A program made the position numbers and the translations under genes. Of a stretch of DNA of 64,000 nucleotides, positions 11,617 to 21,240 are shown one piece after another. Every line of letters begins with the position of its first letter. Position 1 is the first letter of the stretch. The notes under the pieces were generated by a model, which did no database searches, was not told where the DNA came from, and saw only the letters and a list, made by a program, of their open reading frames with translations. This DNA comes from Owenia fusiformis (taxonomy: Eukaryota; Annelida; Polychaeta; Sabellida; Oweniidae): NCBI GenBank assembly GCA_903813345.2, contig CAIIXF020000008.1, positions 20,444,822 to 20,508,821 of the forward strand. Direction: 5' to 3'.

Positions 11617-12705
11617 ATGAATTCTATTTTCAAAGTATTTGTTCGTATATTGTGTTTGTGTATTTGTTTTTGGTGTATTTTTCTATATCAAAAAGGGATT
11701 ATAATTCGATTCAGAACATCAAGTATAGCAGGAGAAATAATGGAATACACAAGCGGTAAATATAATTACAACGTATCAGTATCAAAATTTGATGGCGTAA
11801 CTGAAACGAGGATAGTTTTAAATAAAATGATGGAGGAGAACAACAAAACTGTAATAAGTCCCCATGATTATAAATATTTAATTAACGAGGAGACGATCTG
11901 TGCAAGCAATCCGTTTATGTTAGTATTCATCCACACGGCTCCAAAAAATAATATTCGCCGAAACATGATTCGCAAAACATGGGGCAGTGTTAGAAGCATA
12001 AAGGACTATCGTATTGAGCTGATATTCCTACTAGGCGTTGCCCTTAATCGATCAACAAATGATGATATTGTACAAGAGAGCAAGCAATACCATGATATAA
12101 TACAGGAAAATTTTATAGAATCCTACAGAAATTTGACACTGAAGGGGATCATGGGCCTTAAGTGGACCATAGACTTTTGCCCTCACGCGACATTTATTTT
12201 GAAAACAGACGACGATGTTTTTGTGAACATATATCCATTGTTTGACTATCTCTTGAAGATTAATAAAGACGAAACTGGACGCCATAATTTGTTAGGCTTC
12301 ATACGGCCACCTCAACCTCCGGCGAGGAAATCAAATTTAAATACGGCGACGAAAGAGGAATATGCGAGAGATATGTATCCACCATTTTGTAATGGTCTGG
12401 CTTTCATATACTCCATGTCTGCTGTCAAAGCAATATACAAAGCATCATTATACGAACCGTTCTTTTGGATAGATGATGTTTTTATAACTGGGGTACTTGC
12501 TGAAAAAGCCGGTGTTAAACATACTCAGCTGAAGCACAAATACCCTTCATATTTATTAACTTCCAGTGATGTAACTTTAAATACATTGAAAGGTGATAAA
12601 GACAGGTATCTGTTTGTTTTGATTCACGATTTGCAAAGATTTCCATCACGTATGGATGACTTTTGGAAAATTTTAAGATTAAACACAACTGTTGATGGAC
12701 AATAA
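11617..12705 (+). CDS. GT31 beta-1,3-galactosyltransferase-like, copy 2
   Basis: This is a single-exon gene for a type II Golgi transferase of 362 residues from the chosen start. It has the same motif order as copy 1: signal anchor SIFKVFVRILCLCICFW, RRNMIRKTWGS, NLTLKGIMGLKW, the metal-binding TDDDVFVN, YPPFCNGLAF and EPFFWIDDVF. An in-frame ATG exists 18 codons upstream (11563). I prefer 11617 because it aligns with the start of copy 1, whose upstream frame is closed by a stop. The 18 extra residues would put a charged stretch before the anchor. It is nearly identical to copy 3 except in a short block around the RRN motif, where this copy reads APKNNIRRN and copies 1 and 3 read APKNSVRRN. 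The acceptor specificity is unknown. Confidence 0.93.
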   Translation: MNSIFKVFVRILCLCICFWCIFLYQKGIIIRFRTSSIAGEIMEYTSGKYNYNVSVSKFDGVTETRIVLNKMMEENNKTVISPHDYKYLINEETICASNPFMLVFIHTAPKNNIRRNMIRKTWGSVRSIKDYRIELIFLLGVALNRSTNDDIVQESKQYHDIIQENFIESYRNLTLKGIMGLKWTIDFCPHATFILKTDDDVFVNIYPLFDYLLKINKDETGRHNLLGFIRPPQPPARKSNLNTATKEEYARDMYPPFCNGLAFIYSMSAVKAIYKASLYEPFFWIDDVFITGVLAEKAGVKHTQLKHKYPSYLLTSSDVTLNTLKGDKDRYLFVLIHDLQRFPSRMDDFWKILRLNTTVDGQ

Positions 12706-13076
12706 TACGTAGTCTACCATGTTATTATGGTTGATAGCAGTACTAGCACTGGATAACCCTTACATCCTAGCACAATGACCACAAAGAGAACATTGGATTA
12801 CTTGATAGAATATAGTTCATAATATAGTATGATAAATATATCATTCTTAAAAACATATTTGGGATAATGCCTGAACTTGATTTCTTTTTTCCGGAGATGC
12901 TCTTTAGAGCGGAAGACAAATACTCGATCTTTTGTTTGGTGACAGTTTATTAAATTAAGATTTGACCTTCTGAAAACTTGTAGATGATTTTGAAAAGTCT
13001 AAACTGTATTTGTTAATACCATCCGTCGATCACAAACCGCCGTCACAAAACGGAGACCATAATGGTGGTAACAATA

Positions 13077-13100
13077 TGTCACCACCTTTTGGTGGTGACA
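13077..13100. repeat. TGTCACCACC hairpin, unit 1
   Basis: A perfect 10-bp stem (TGTCACCACC / GGTGGTGACA) with a TTTT loop, followed by an A-rich run. Copies or relatives occur at 16924-16947, about 32,550-32,570, 36,136-36,146 and 36,216-36,236. Two of them sit next to the words CTTCTGAAAACTTGTAGATG or a close variant. It probably marks the end of a dispersed short element. Confidence 0.6.
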
Positions 13101-15326
13101 TAAAAAAAGAAAAATGTGTCATTCCAATATATCATTCATTATATGAGGCGGATGGATGGACTTACGGAAACATAAAGACTAAAAAATAACAAGCGATATT
13201 CAACGTGACTTCCGTTAGATATCAAATGATATTCACCAGTCACTATATTCCATTGACTAACATATTAACAGACCCTCTTTGTAAGGAACGCCTGCCTTCT
13301 GGGAACGAGGAATAGTGTTTTAAGGAAAATTTTGAAAATCCATTCTGATTCTGTAAACATTGAGAAGGTGAATTATCCAAAGAATGCATATGCATCAGCC
13401 AATATATAAGGGTTATGTACTGGGAGGTTCGGTCCCTCGGTGAGATATATAGAGATTATCCTATATGAGGTTCAGGATATTGGGATTATCCCGAGGCCAA
13501 TATAATATATCTGCCCGAGGGCCGTAGGTCCCGAGGGAAGATATGTTATATTTGCCAAGGGATAATCCAAATATCCTGAACCGACTATAGGATGATCTGT
13601 TTATCCCATTCCAATCACATTGTTCAATTGGCCAAAGTTCAGAAACTTAGCAACAAACCGTGGAATTATTTTAAAAAATTCATGTCCAGTTTTGTATTTT
13701 TGTCCGTAGCCGGATTTTCCTGTTCAAATCTTTGATTATTTACGGGGCATACTGCTCCTTCCCTTCTTTAAAGCATATAACAGATCGCGATTGTCTGCGT
13801 TTTTCTCCATTGTCGTTTACAGTATGCGAACGTTACAAAAAAAAGGACCAATACGGGAACAGCGATTATGACGTAGCGGGCAGATATACTATATCTGCCC
13901 GCTCGGAGCGGGACGTAAAGGTATATCTGCCCGCTGATGAAAATATAAGTTTTTACAAACCGGCTTTATGAACCCGTAACACGTCCAAGTATGAGATAAA
14001 AATATATATCCCTCAGGATATACCCTATATCCAAAACCGATCTCATAACTGGTATATATCATACTTGAGAGGGTTTGGGGTTCCACCTTTTTCAAATGAC
14101 AAGATAGGCCTATGGGTGTAAAAGCACAATTTATATTTAACATTTCCGTAATATTCCTTTAGTTCGATACAATGAAATTGCAACATTTAAACGTTTTAAC
14201 AAATTTTAAACGTTTAAATGTTAAAAATTTTGAAGAATTCCCGGGAGAGGGATGGATATATTATATCTGCCCGCATTTGGCCTGTAGCGGGACATATACA
14301 ATATATCCTGCCCGCTCCTCAGATATGATATATATTCCCGCGTGATATCTACCCCAAACCCACTCAAGTATGAGACACAAATCCTTTTATCCCATGCCAT
14401 CTAGAGATTTTCATATCCAGAACCTCCATATCTCCTGCTCCAGGGCATATCTTCCCGCTTTGAAAAAATATTTTGAAAAAAATTTAAAAATAGTAAAAAA
14501 AATATTTTGAAAAAAATTTAAAAATTAGAAAACTCCACTTGGTATAAGATAAAGCAGTTATGTAAGGTCGGTTTGGATATGGCGTTTATCCAGAGAGAGA
14601 TATGCATATCTACCTGAGGGACCGTACCTACACATAACCCTTATGTATCAATCCAAACTGCTTTTACATATTTCAGGAGGCTCCGCAATGGCCTCATAAG
14701 TGATGGGTGAAACTAAATGTCAATTTTCCTATTAAACACAAATAGAATATCCTGAAACTTCACCCATAAAATGTAAAGTTGATTTGTCAAAATAAAAATC
14801 AACCTTTGATAAAGATGTGACAATCCATACAATATTACAATACATTACACAACACCACACTACACTATAACACTCTCTACTCCACTACACTATACACTAT
14901 ACTATACGCACAACAGCAACCTCGACCTCTGGGAGATACTAGTACAAGGTTTGGGGGAGGGAGTCGTGGCTATCAAGGATACTCGAATGCTCTTTTTGGC
15001 TTAGAAAACAAACATTTTGATAATATGTCGTGAGAAAAATGACTTGATATACGAAACTGATTAATTTACTTGTATCTCCCGCCTATAGCCGCTAAATCAT
15101 AAGAGGTCAATTGCAATTTTCTTGTCCTAGTCGAAATCGCAATAGCATTGGATGTCCCACCATCTTGTTACTGACAGATACGTCGTCGTTATAAGCTTTC
15201 TGAGTTCATCCATTATCGATAGTCCATGGCATATAATCCCGGCTGCGCTGATACGCATCGCTAAATCAGTCAATGCAAAAAACAGTACGTGTTCATGACA
15301 TACGAAAGATTCATAAGAGCAACAAT

Positions 15327-16415
15327 ATGAATTCTATTTTCAAAGTATTTGTTCGTATATTGTGTTTGTGTATTTGTTTTTGGTGTATTTTTCTATATCA
15401 AAAAGGGATTATGATTAGATTCAGAACATCAAGTATAGCAGGAGAAATAATGGAATACACAAGCGGTAAACATAATTACACCGTATCAGTATCAAAATTG
15501 GATGGCGTAACTGAAACGAGGATAGTTTTAAGTAAAATGATGGAGGAGAACAACAAAACTGTTATAAGTCCCCATGATTATAAATATTTAATTAACGAGG
15601 AGACGATCTGTGCAAGCAATCCGTTTATGTTAATATTTATCCACACGGCTCCTAAAAACAGTGTTCGCCGGAACATGATTCGCAAAACATGGGGCAGTGT
15701 TAGAAGCATAAAGGACTATCGTATTGAGCTGATATTCCTACTAGGCGTTGCCCTTAATCGATCAACAAATGATGATATTGTACAAGAGAGCAAGCAATAC
15801 CATGATATAATACAGGAAAATTTTATAGAATCCTACAGAAATTTGACACTGAAGGGGATCATGGGCCTTAAGTGGACCATCGACTTTTGCCCTCACGCGA
15901 CATTTATTTTGAAAACAGACGACGATGTTTTTGTGAACATATATCCATTGTTTGACTATCTCTTGAAGATTAATAAAGAAGAAACTGGACGCCATAATTT
16001 GTTAGGCTTCATACGGCCACCTCAACCTCCGGCGAGGAAATCAAATTTAAATACGGCGACGAAAGAGGAATATGCGAGAGATATGTATCCACCATTTTGT
16101 AATGGTCTGGCTTTCATATACTCCATGTCTGCTGTCAGAGCAATATACAAAGCATCATTATACGAACCGTTCTTTTGGATAGATGATGTTTTTATAACTG
16201 GAGTACTTGCTGAAAAAGCCGGTGTTAAACATACTCAGCTGAAGCACAAATACCCTTCATATTTATTAACTTCCAGTGATGTAACTTTAAATACATCGAA
16301 AGGTGATAAAGACAAGTATTTGTTTGTTTTGATTCACGATTTGCAAAGATTTCCATCACGTATGGATGACTTTTGGAAAATTTTAAGATTAAACACAACT
16401 GTTGATGGACAATAA
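15327..16415 (+). CDS. GT31 beta-1,3-galactosyltransferase-like, copy 3
   Basis: This is a single-exon gene of 362 residues from the conserved internal ATG (another in-frame ATG lies at 15273). The signal anchor and all GT31 motifs, including TDDDVFVN, are intact, so it should be an active Golgi beta-1,3-glycosyltransferase; the sugar specificity cannot be told. It differs from copy 2 by few residues over its length. From 15633 to 15671, however, it is identical to copy 1 and differs from copy 2 at seven sites, with copy-2-like sequence on both sides. The flanks belong to tandem unit 2. The open frame and mostly conservative changes argue that both duplicates remain under selection or are very young. 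Confidence 0.93.
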   Translation: MNSIFKVFVRILCLCICFWCIFLYQKGIMIRFRTSSIAGEIMEYTSGKHNYTVSVSKLDGVTETRIVLSKMMEENNKTVISPHDYKYLINEETICASNPFMLIFIHTAPKNSVRRNMIRKTWGSVRSIKDYRIELIFLLGVALNRSTNDDIVQESKQYHDIIQENFIESYRNLTLKGIMGLKWTIDFCPHATFILKTDDDVFVNIYPLFDYLLKINKEETGRHNLLGFIRPPQPPARKSNLNTATKEEYARDMYPPFCNGLAFIYSMSAVRAIYKASLYEPFFWIDDVFITGVLAEKAGVKHTQLKHKYPSYLLTSSDVTLNTSKGDKDKYLFVLIHDLQRFPSRMDDFWKILRLNTTVDGQ

Positions 16416-16923
16416 TACGTAGTCTACCATGTTATTATGGTTGATAGCAGTACTAGCACTGGATAACCCTTACATCCAAGCACAATGACCACAGAGAGAA
16501 CATTGGATTACTTGATAGAATATAGTTCATAATATAGTATGATAAATATATCATTCTTAAAAACATATTTGAACTACACAGAAAACTAGGTCTTTGGGAT
16601 AATGCCTGAACTTGATTTTTTTCACCGAGATGCTCTTTAGAGCGGAATGTCATTGAAGGTGAAATCTATGGACGGATTTAAACTTTATAGGACTTCTAGA
16701 TGATTTTGAAAAAAATTGATCAATTTGAAGCAAGTTGAAAAATACCTTTTTTACCTTTTTTGACCTTGAAAGGGTCACTGAAGGTCAAATCTAGAATATA
16801 AAGTCGGATTTGACCTTCTGAAAACTTGTAGATGATTTTGAAAAGTCTAAACTGTATTTGTTAATACCATCCATCCGTACAAACCGCCGTCACAAAACGA
16901 AGACCATAATGGTGGTAACAATA

Positions 16924-16947
16924 TGTCACCACCTTTTGGTGGTGACA
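16924..16947. repeat. TGTCACCACC hairpin, unit 2
   Basis: The duplicate of 13077-13100, with identical stem and loop and an A-run after it. It lies downstream of GT31 copy 3, at the same relative place as in unit 1. Confidence 0.6.
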
Positions 16948-17100
16948 TAAAAAAAAAAGTGTCATTCCAATATATCATTCATTATATCAGGCGGATGGAT
17001 GGACTTACGGAAACATAAAGACTAAAAAATAACAAGCGATATTCAACGTGACTTCCGTTAGATATCAAATGATATTCACCAGTCACGACTTAGTCCATTG

Positions 17101-18047
17101 TAATTCTGATTTTATATATCCCGGGAGAACGATGTTATGATTAATTAGACATCAATAGTTTGTTTTTCTTAATGTTAGTGTGGAATATAACAGTGAACAG
17201 TAAAACAAATATTTAATTCTATTTGACATTTCTATATTTCACTGTCATTTTACTCATTCTATGAGATCACATGTTTGTGATATTTCCATGTTATGCTTTA
17301 CTAATCATAGGTAGAAATCAATTGAAGTGCTAACATTTCCTTTAAGGCATAAGGTAACTACAATTTCAATCAATATATTCAGCATACAATTGTTGACCTC
17401 TCCAGAGGTCAACCGGCAAAATTGTATACCGAGACTGTAAACCGAGAAACTACTGTTGACAGAGACCGAAGGTCGAGGTCAACAGTGGTTTCAAGGTTTA
17501 CAGTAGAGGTACAGTATATGATTTTGACGGTTGATCGAATGGAGAGGTCTACAATTGTTTTGTTAGTCCGAAGAAACTAATAATACACATATAGACGACA
17601 ATCATCAATCGGCATGGCTTCATTTCACAACTTTTTCTCCGAACCACGTTAGCAATATTTTTTTAGAAAAAATGAAGACAGTGCAAGTAGCTAAACTCTC
17701 TGTATTCGGCACATCACGGCGTACTCATTAGTAAATTATTGTTAATTTTACGTTTCTATTTGTATTTTTGCTATATTTGTTGTCTAGTAAAGTCAAAATA
17801 TCATTTTCATCAACGTTTACAAAATGTCCGTCTTCCATGTTTTTGTGACGTCATGAAACTTTTTTTCAAAAGTAGCGGTCAACAGTACCTAGTAGCGGTC
17901 AACGGTACATATTTTTGACCGCTAATCAACCAATCAGAATCGAGTATTTCAGTTGAGGTACTAACAATAAAACCTGTCCGATGGAATATTTTTCTGTAAG
18001 GAACTCTTGAGTACAAGGAATCAATTTCAAAGGAACTAAATATTTTT
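17101..18047. mobile_element. 947-bp segment inserted in unit 2
   Basis: Unit 1 reads straight through this point (about 13243-13260), while unit 2 has 947 extra bases flanked by TCCATTG at 17094-17100 and 18048-18054. The segment shares a block (TTTCACTGTCATTTTACTCA and neighbours, about 17236-17330) with 26,310-26,410, so part of it is a dispersed repeat. It contains an imperfect inverted repeat around GACCTCTCC / GGAGAGGTC (about 17388-17560). No terminal inverted repeats or coding frame are evident. It could be an insertion of unknown class or a composite. Confidence 0.45.
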
Positions 18048-18141
18048 TCCATTGACTAACATGTTAGCAGACCCTCTTTGTAAGGAACGCCTGCCTTCTG
18101 GGAACGAGGAATACTGTTTTAAGGAAAATTTTGAAAATCCA

Positions 18142-19022
18142 CCTGTTCGCAAGGAACATGGAAAATTAGTTACACCAGAGCCCGTTTCTCGAAAATATCG
18201 TCAATTACGAGAAACGGGCTCTTGTATATTCTATTGTTTTTTAAAGGCGCGAATGGCTTCTAAGCCAACATGCGATTCTAAAGAGCTTGAATTAATGTGA
18301 ATGAGATTAGGATAAGCCGATTGTTGACAGCTAGCTGCGACATCCCTACCACTGTTAATTTAATCCCTATATTTTTAAATCAATATATTTGTGCACCTAT
18401 GCTTTCTTTCATTAAAAGTCGATTCTATCTGACAGGTGGATCTGTTCTAGGGACTGATACAACTGTTTATGGAGATGATAGAAACGGAAACACCTTTCTA
18501 CAGGGAACAATGCAAATTCAGCCAGTCCAGGGAGCGTTCTTTGTTTGCAGGAATTGCTTTAGATGGAATAATCTTAGTTATGAGCTGTTGATAAAGAGCC
18601 CTAAGAAATGTTTCCGTCTTAAAAGTGACGGCCGTTTTAACATTTCATGAAATACTTTGCCAACATTTTCAAAGGTTATTGTTCACATATATATTTATAC
18701 ATGGCAATGTAATTTCAAACAAAATAATATGATATTTTTTAATTTATAACACAATAAAAATATACATGTAATATCAACAAAACTTCTAGATATTACGGCT
18801 CAGCCTATAAATTAAAAAATAGAACCATGGGTACTGGGCTCACATGGTAAAAGTGCATTGAGACATTATTGTCAACATACATATGTTTACACTTAGCTGC
18901 ATTTATAATCAATACAATACAATAAAAATGGCCATTTTGAATTGTTGTGACATAGTTTGTCGAAAGGTGTAGACATTATTTTTTACTTTATAAAGTAAGG
19001 TAGCTGTACACAACTTCAGGCT
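18142..19022. other. No recognisable gene; short frames only
   Basis: Frames of 82 and 117 codons (18052-18300 and 18297-18650) overlap the end of the duplicated unit and a hairpin. Their translations match no family I know, and the first begins inside duplicated non-coding sequence. An inverted repeat of 15 bp (ATTTTTTAATTTATA at about 18733 and its complement at about 18807) is also present. Confidence 0.4.
18177..18222. repeat. Perfect 15-bp stem hairpin
   Basis: AGAGCCCGTTTCTCG at 18177-18191 is matched exactly by its reverse complement at 18208-18222, with a 16-nt spacer. It lies 36 bp after the end of the second duplicated unit. The stem is GC-richer than its surroundings. Its function is unknown; it does not match the histone 3' stem-loop consensus as I know it. 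Confidence 0.65.
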
Positions 19023-19187
19023 GATTCGCAAAACATGGGGCAGTGTTAGAAACATGGGCTATCCGTATTGAGCTGATATTTCTACTAGGCGTTGCCCTTA
19101 ATCGATCAACAAATGATGATATTGTGCAAGAGAGCAAGCAATACCATGATATGATACAAGACGATTTTATAGACTCATACAGAAATT
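19023..19187 (+). pseudogene. GT31 fragment (broken fourth copy)
   Basis: About 165 bp align with codons 125-181 of GT31 copy 1 (from IRKTWGS to the NLT block) and are closer to copy 1 than to copies 2 and 3, for example in GAAACAT and ACGATTTTATAGACTC. A short deletion near 19054 shifts the frame. The similarity stops on both sides, so the signal anchor, the DDD motif and the C-terminal motifs are absent. This is a dead partial copy, probably left by an unequal exchange in the cluster. Confidence 0.85.
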
Positions 19188-20190
19188 GAATTTCGTGGGA
19201 GGGGTAGTTTCCAAAAAGAGAGTGAAAAGTAGAATTACCTCTTACGTTAGGCGAGACGCTGCTTGGTTAAAACAGGGCGGTGATAAGGTAGCGGAAATTT
19301 CAAAATTCGATTGTGTGACTTTTGAAGAACCATCTCCTTATAGTTCAACATATTTCGATGGACAACTTTGCTCCAAAGGACCGTTTTGCCCCATGTTCCC
19401 TTATTCAATTTCTGCTACTTCTGTGATATCTCTAAATAATTTTTCTCTTGCTAAGAAGTGAGTAGTGAAAGAAAACATGTTTCAAGGTTTGAGGAAGTCA
19501 ACATGTACAGTTAGGAGTATCTATAAAATTGAAGTTTGAGCATATAACTAGGCTTTAAACATCAGATCAGCTCTTAGACGGTTAATGATAATTTCATGAC
19601 TTCTTGTGAAATTAAGTGGGCTTGTAGAGCCTAGGGTTACGGAATATCTATAAAATTTCATCAATGCCATTGACTATTTTGTACATTTTATTTTTTTTTC
19701 TCTGGGTTTCTAAAGAAGGCCAATGAAGTAGTGAAAGTATACTTTTTCAAAACTGCTTCGATGGAGGCAGCCAGAACAAAGTCACTGAGGGTATCGTGAT
19801 GTAACAACACCGTCTTGTTGCATCAAGATGGCCGGCCTTCCGGTGATAGATTTTCGCAAGATATTTTGTTTTTCCAATTTAAACCCATTTCTAGGACACG
19901 TTTCTCGATAATCATACACGTGCAGTTAGCGTACGATCTATATTTTAAAATATTGTCATTGATATACATGTAGCATCATTCAGAAGCGATAAATTCGCTG
20001 TTTTAGTTCCTCACTATTGATGCAACAACTACTGGTGTCAATTAAATGCTTGTTGTCTTGAGAATAAAACTACACAATCTTATGAATCATCATAGTTGTA
20101 AAAGTTACTACACCATTAGAAGTAAAAGTAGATAAATGAATGAAGTATATTTGGGGAAAGTTTGAACATCCTAGCTTTACTAATAAATAT
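19188..20190. other. No recognisable gene
   Basis: A 91-codon frame at 19186-19461 follows the GT31 fragment and has no recognisable domain. The rest is unstructured AT-rich sequence. Confidence 0.4.
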
Positions 20191-21240
20191 TCTATAAGTG
20201 GCATCCTCCGATCACAGGGATTCAAAATCCAGAATATATTCTTTCTTTTTACCCCCTGAGATAAGCAGTTAGCATTTCCCCGATTAAGAACTCGCAAACT
20301 GATTGGCTGTCGTAACAGAAATCATGTATAACGCTATCATCAAACGGCCCAGTAAAATTTGTGATTCAAGCGTTATTTTGGTTAAAAAATATATCGTATT
20401 GGGTCCATATGGAAATACGTCACAGCAACTCCCATGAATAAGTTATTCGTTCAAAAGTACATCAGACAGACGCTTGAGACTACACTCTCATATAATATTG
20501 GATAAATATACATTTAAATTTTTTCCTAATACCTTTAAACTTAGTTTGAAACAGGCTGTCATTTTTATAGAAATCCAATTAACGAACTACTTTCTCTCTG
20601 CGGAAGAACACCACATGTTAATGCCAAACAAGTAGACCAGGGGTCTTCACTGGTGATCGCTCGATTACGCTGGTTACCGAAACGGTAACAAAATGTCGGA
20701 ACGTCGAAGGTACGATTTTTCTTTTTTCCTTATTTCACACGTTGTAGACAGAATCCCAACGACGTTTTTTCTCACAAACGTATATCAGTATCATATGCTT
20801 TACAAAATGTACATGTTTGCGAAAAAATAGCTCAGAAGACAACAGAATCGTCGATTTAATTCCTCACATAAGTTACATAAACGGTTTGGGTTAAAAGTGC
20901 AGATCTTAACTGTTTTTCGAAAAACCGTTTATGTAACTTAAGTGAGGAATTAAATCGTCGATTCTGTCGTCTTCTGAACTATTTGTTCGGAAATATGTAC
21001 ATTTTCAAAAACAAATGATACTGATACACGTTTGTGTTGAAAATGTCGTGAGTTCTGCCTACAACGTGTGAAATAAGGGGGAAAAATCGTACCTTCGACG
21101 TTCCGACATTTTGTTACCAAAACGAACCGTTTCGGTAACCAGCGTAATCAAGTGGATCACCAGTGGTCTTGCTGCCCGGCTGATAAGTCATTGCGCATAA
21201 TTAGATCACGTGATTCAGTTTAACTGGTTCAAAAAAATTT
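20190..21240. repeat. Dispersed repeat also present at 3850-4080, split by a foldback element
   Basis: The blocks ATAAGCAGTTAGCATTTCCC (20262-20281) and GATCACGTGATTCAGTTTAA (about 21207-21226) are both found in the same order, much closer together, at 3890-4010. The region here is longer because of the foldback element at 20648-21165. Both copies lie in non-coding DNA. Confidence 0.5.
20648..21165. mobile_element. 518-bp foldback element (MITE)
   Basis: The two halves are near-complete reverse complements. CACTGGTGATC opens each arm, followed by GATTACGCTGGTTACCGAAA, a block with TGTCGGAACGTCGAAGGTAC and, near the centre, a block with GTCGATTTAATTCCTCAC. GTCTT flanks both sides (20643-20647 and 21166-21170), giving a 5-bp candidate duplication. 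There is no coding capacity, and transcribed copies would form a long hairpin. The superfamily is uncertain. Confidence 0.75.

Larger units (their letters stand above)
9708..13340. repeat. Segmental tandem duplication, unit 1 (carries GT31 copy 2)
   Basis: The unit begins at CATTCTGATTCTGTAAACAT and ends with TTTTGAAAATC. The same start recurs at 13341 and the same end at about 18141, so two units lie head to tail. Each unit carries the same ordered features: the ATCTGCCCG palindromes, a region rich in TACACTATA words, the GT31 gene, the TGTCACCACC hairpin and the block with ACCCTCTTTGTAAGGAACGC. The spacing between equivalent bases of the two genes is 3,710 bp. Confidence 0.8.
13341..18141. 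repeat. Segmental tandem duplication, unit 2 (carries GT31 copy 3)
   Basis: This is a second copy of 9708-13340 in the same order and orientation, with small indels and a large extra segment (17101-18047) flanked by a 7-bp repeat. The junction of units 1 and 2 lies at 13340/13341, where the unit-end block runs straight into the unit-start block. The unit-end block recurs at about 18050-18141, after the extra segment. Confidence 0.8.

Noticed and set aside
18052-18650. Two consecutive frames of 82 and 117 codons as a possible gene
   Set aside because: The first begins in duplicated non-coding sequence that is disrupted in the other copy (13262 onward has a stop) and runs through a hairpin. 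Neither has a recognisable domain or clear splice partners.
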